In this document: one piece after another, positions 63,441 through 64,000 of the stretch
How the letters are laid out: each line of letters begins with the position of its first letter
Numbering within the stretch: position 1 is the stretch's first letter
From: Streptomyces sp. Je 1-79
Lineage (GTDB): Bacteria; Actinomycetota; Actinomycetes; Streptomycetales; Streptomycetaceae
Direction of reading: 5' to 3'
Length of the DNA: 64,000 nucleotides
Assembly (NCBI RefSeq): GCF_025195125.1
Contig: NZ_JAMGSL010000009.1
Span: 67,091 to 131,090, forward strand
Translations under genes and position numbers: made by a program
The notes under the pieces: model-generated
What the model was told of the DNA's origin: nothing
Database searches by the model: none
The model's input: only the letters and a program-made list of their open reading frames with translations

Positions 63441-63543
63441 CAGCGCGCCTCTCCCCGAAGTGGAAACCGTCCCGTGCCGATCGTGCCATGCGCCACCGAC
63501 AGTTAGGGTCGCAGGCGAACGGACGCGAGGGAGGACAAAAGGG

Positions 63544-64000
63544 ATGCTGCGCTTGGGACGGCGTGAATTCGGGCCGCACGAGCCGGTGATCATGGCGATC
63601 GTGAACCGGACCCCGGATTCCTTCTACGACCAGGGCGCCACCTTCCGCGACGAGCCGGCGCTCGCCCGCGTCGAGCAGGCGGTGGCCGAGGGCGCCGCCA
63701 TCATCGACATCGGCGGCGTGAAGGCGGGTCCCGGCGAGGAGGTCTCGGCCGAGGAGGAGGCGCGCCGCACGGTCGGTTTCGTCGCGGAGGTACGACGCCG
63801 GCACCCGGATGTCGTCATCAGCGTCGACACCTGGCGCGCCGACGTCGGCGAGGCGGTCTGCGAGGCCGGCGCGGACGTGCTCAACGACGCGTGGGGCGGG
63901 GTGGATCCGCGGCTCGCGGAGGTCGCGGCGCGGTACGGCGCCGGGCTCGTCTGCACCCACGCGGGCGGCGCGGAGCCGCGGACCCGGCCGCACCGGATCG
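63544..64000 (+). CDS. folP: Dihydropteroate-synthase-like protein, FolP2 type (partial)
   Basis: The N-terminal 152 residues are visible: IVNRTPDSFYDQG (the DHPS strand-1 motif) then IIDIGGVKAGPGEEV where canonical DHPS has DIGGESTRPG. That exchange is typical of FolP2-type paralogues, which in mycobacteria lack DHPS activity. ATG 63544 follows GGAGGACAAAAGGG. It runs off the right edge, so the C-terminal substrate-binding motifs cannot be judged. Confidence 0.88.
   Translation, partial: MLRLGRREFGPHEPVIMAIVNRTPDSFYDQGATFRDEPALARVEQAVAEGAAIIDIGGVKAGPGEEVSAEEEARRTVGFVAEVRRRHPDVVISVDTWRADVGEAVCEAGADVLNDAWGGVDPRLAEVAARYGAGLVCTHAGGAEPRTRPHRI

Noticed and set aside
1..64000. Biosynthetic gene cluster or prophage
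   Set aside because: No polyketide, NRPS, terpene or RiPP core enzymes and no phage structural or integrase genes were found; the ThiF-like protein alone does not indicate a TOMM cluster.

Overview
The window is a GC-rich (roughly 70% or more) stretch of actinobacterial core chromosome, almost certainly from Streptomyces. Evidence: WblC/WhiB7 with its attenuated leader, AdnA/AdnB helicase-nucleases, mycoredoxin, SigR-type promoters, small DUF3107 and DUF3117 proteins, frequent GTG starts and GTGA/ATGA overlaps. No rRNA, tRNA, CRISPR array, intact insertion sequence, prophage or antibiotic gene cluster was seen. Gene order recalls two blocks of the Mycobacterium tuberculosis chromosome: positions 1.3-41 kb resemble the Rv3195-Rv3211 neighbourhood, and 46-64 kb resemble Rv1207-Rv1239. 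That comparison is from memory, not from a search.

Layout. 0-5.8 kb: TerD end, YgjP-like metallopeptidase, degenerate ThiF-like protein, ABC1 kinase, small zinc-ribbon protein, and the wblC unit (promoter, 123-codon upstream ORF, attenuator, wblC, coupled small basic protein). 5.8-19.9 kb: a genome-maintenance block with uvrD2, mycoredoxin, an acyltransferase, nudC, an M20 peptidase, adnB, adnA and an alkyltransferase-like protein. 20-26.3 kb: a membrane flippase/pseudokinase fusion and two tandem Tap/Slp-type lipoprotein hydrolases. 26.3-32.5 kb: moeZ and a four-gene set (PelF-like glycosyltransferase, polytopic membrane protein, sugar epimerase, spherulin-4 hydrolase) that looks like a GalNAc-type exopolysaccharide locus. 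32.8-41.8 kb: DUF3152 metalloprotease, alpha/beta hydrolases, TetR regulator, DUF3107 protein, ferritin-like protein and DEAD-box RNA helicase. 41.8-46.5 kb: NYN-domain protein, a 50-residue SigR-type gene, MarC, PHP phosphoesterase, a DUF6758-like protein and a SUFU-domain protein. 46.5-53.4 kb: a magnesium/Fe-S block with CorA, soluble MgtE/CBS protein, DUF1003 protein and Mrp. 53.5-58.4 kb: an envelope-stress set, ECF sigma - anti-sigma - HtrA - TatB, with a divergent O-methyltransferase. 58.5-64 kb: DUF3117, enoyl-CoA hydratase, two secreted I36/FG-GAP proteins, tag glycosylase, a DivIVA-like membrane protein and the start of a FolP2-type gene.

How the parts fit. Three GGAAT-N18-GTT promoters (mycoredoxin, moeZ, the 50-residue protein) place scattered genes under a SigR-like thiol-oxidative-stress sigma factor. 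wblC has its own ribosome-sensing leader. adnAB, uvrD2, ATL and tag give DNA repair capacity. The sigma/anti-sigma/HtrA/TatB set is a cell-envelope stress module. The most interesting candidate system is the Pel/galactosaminogalactan-like locus at 27.5-32.5 kb.
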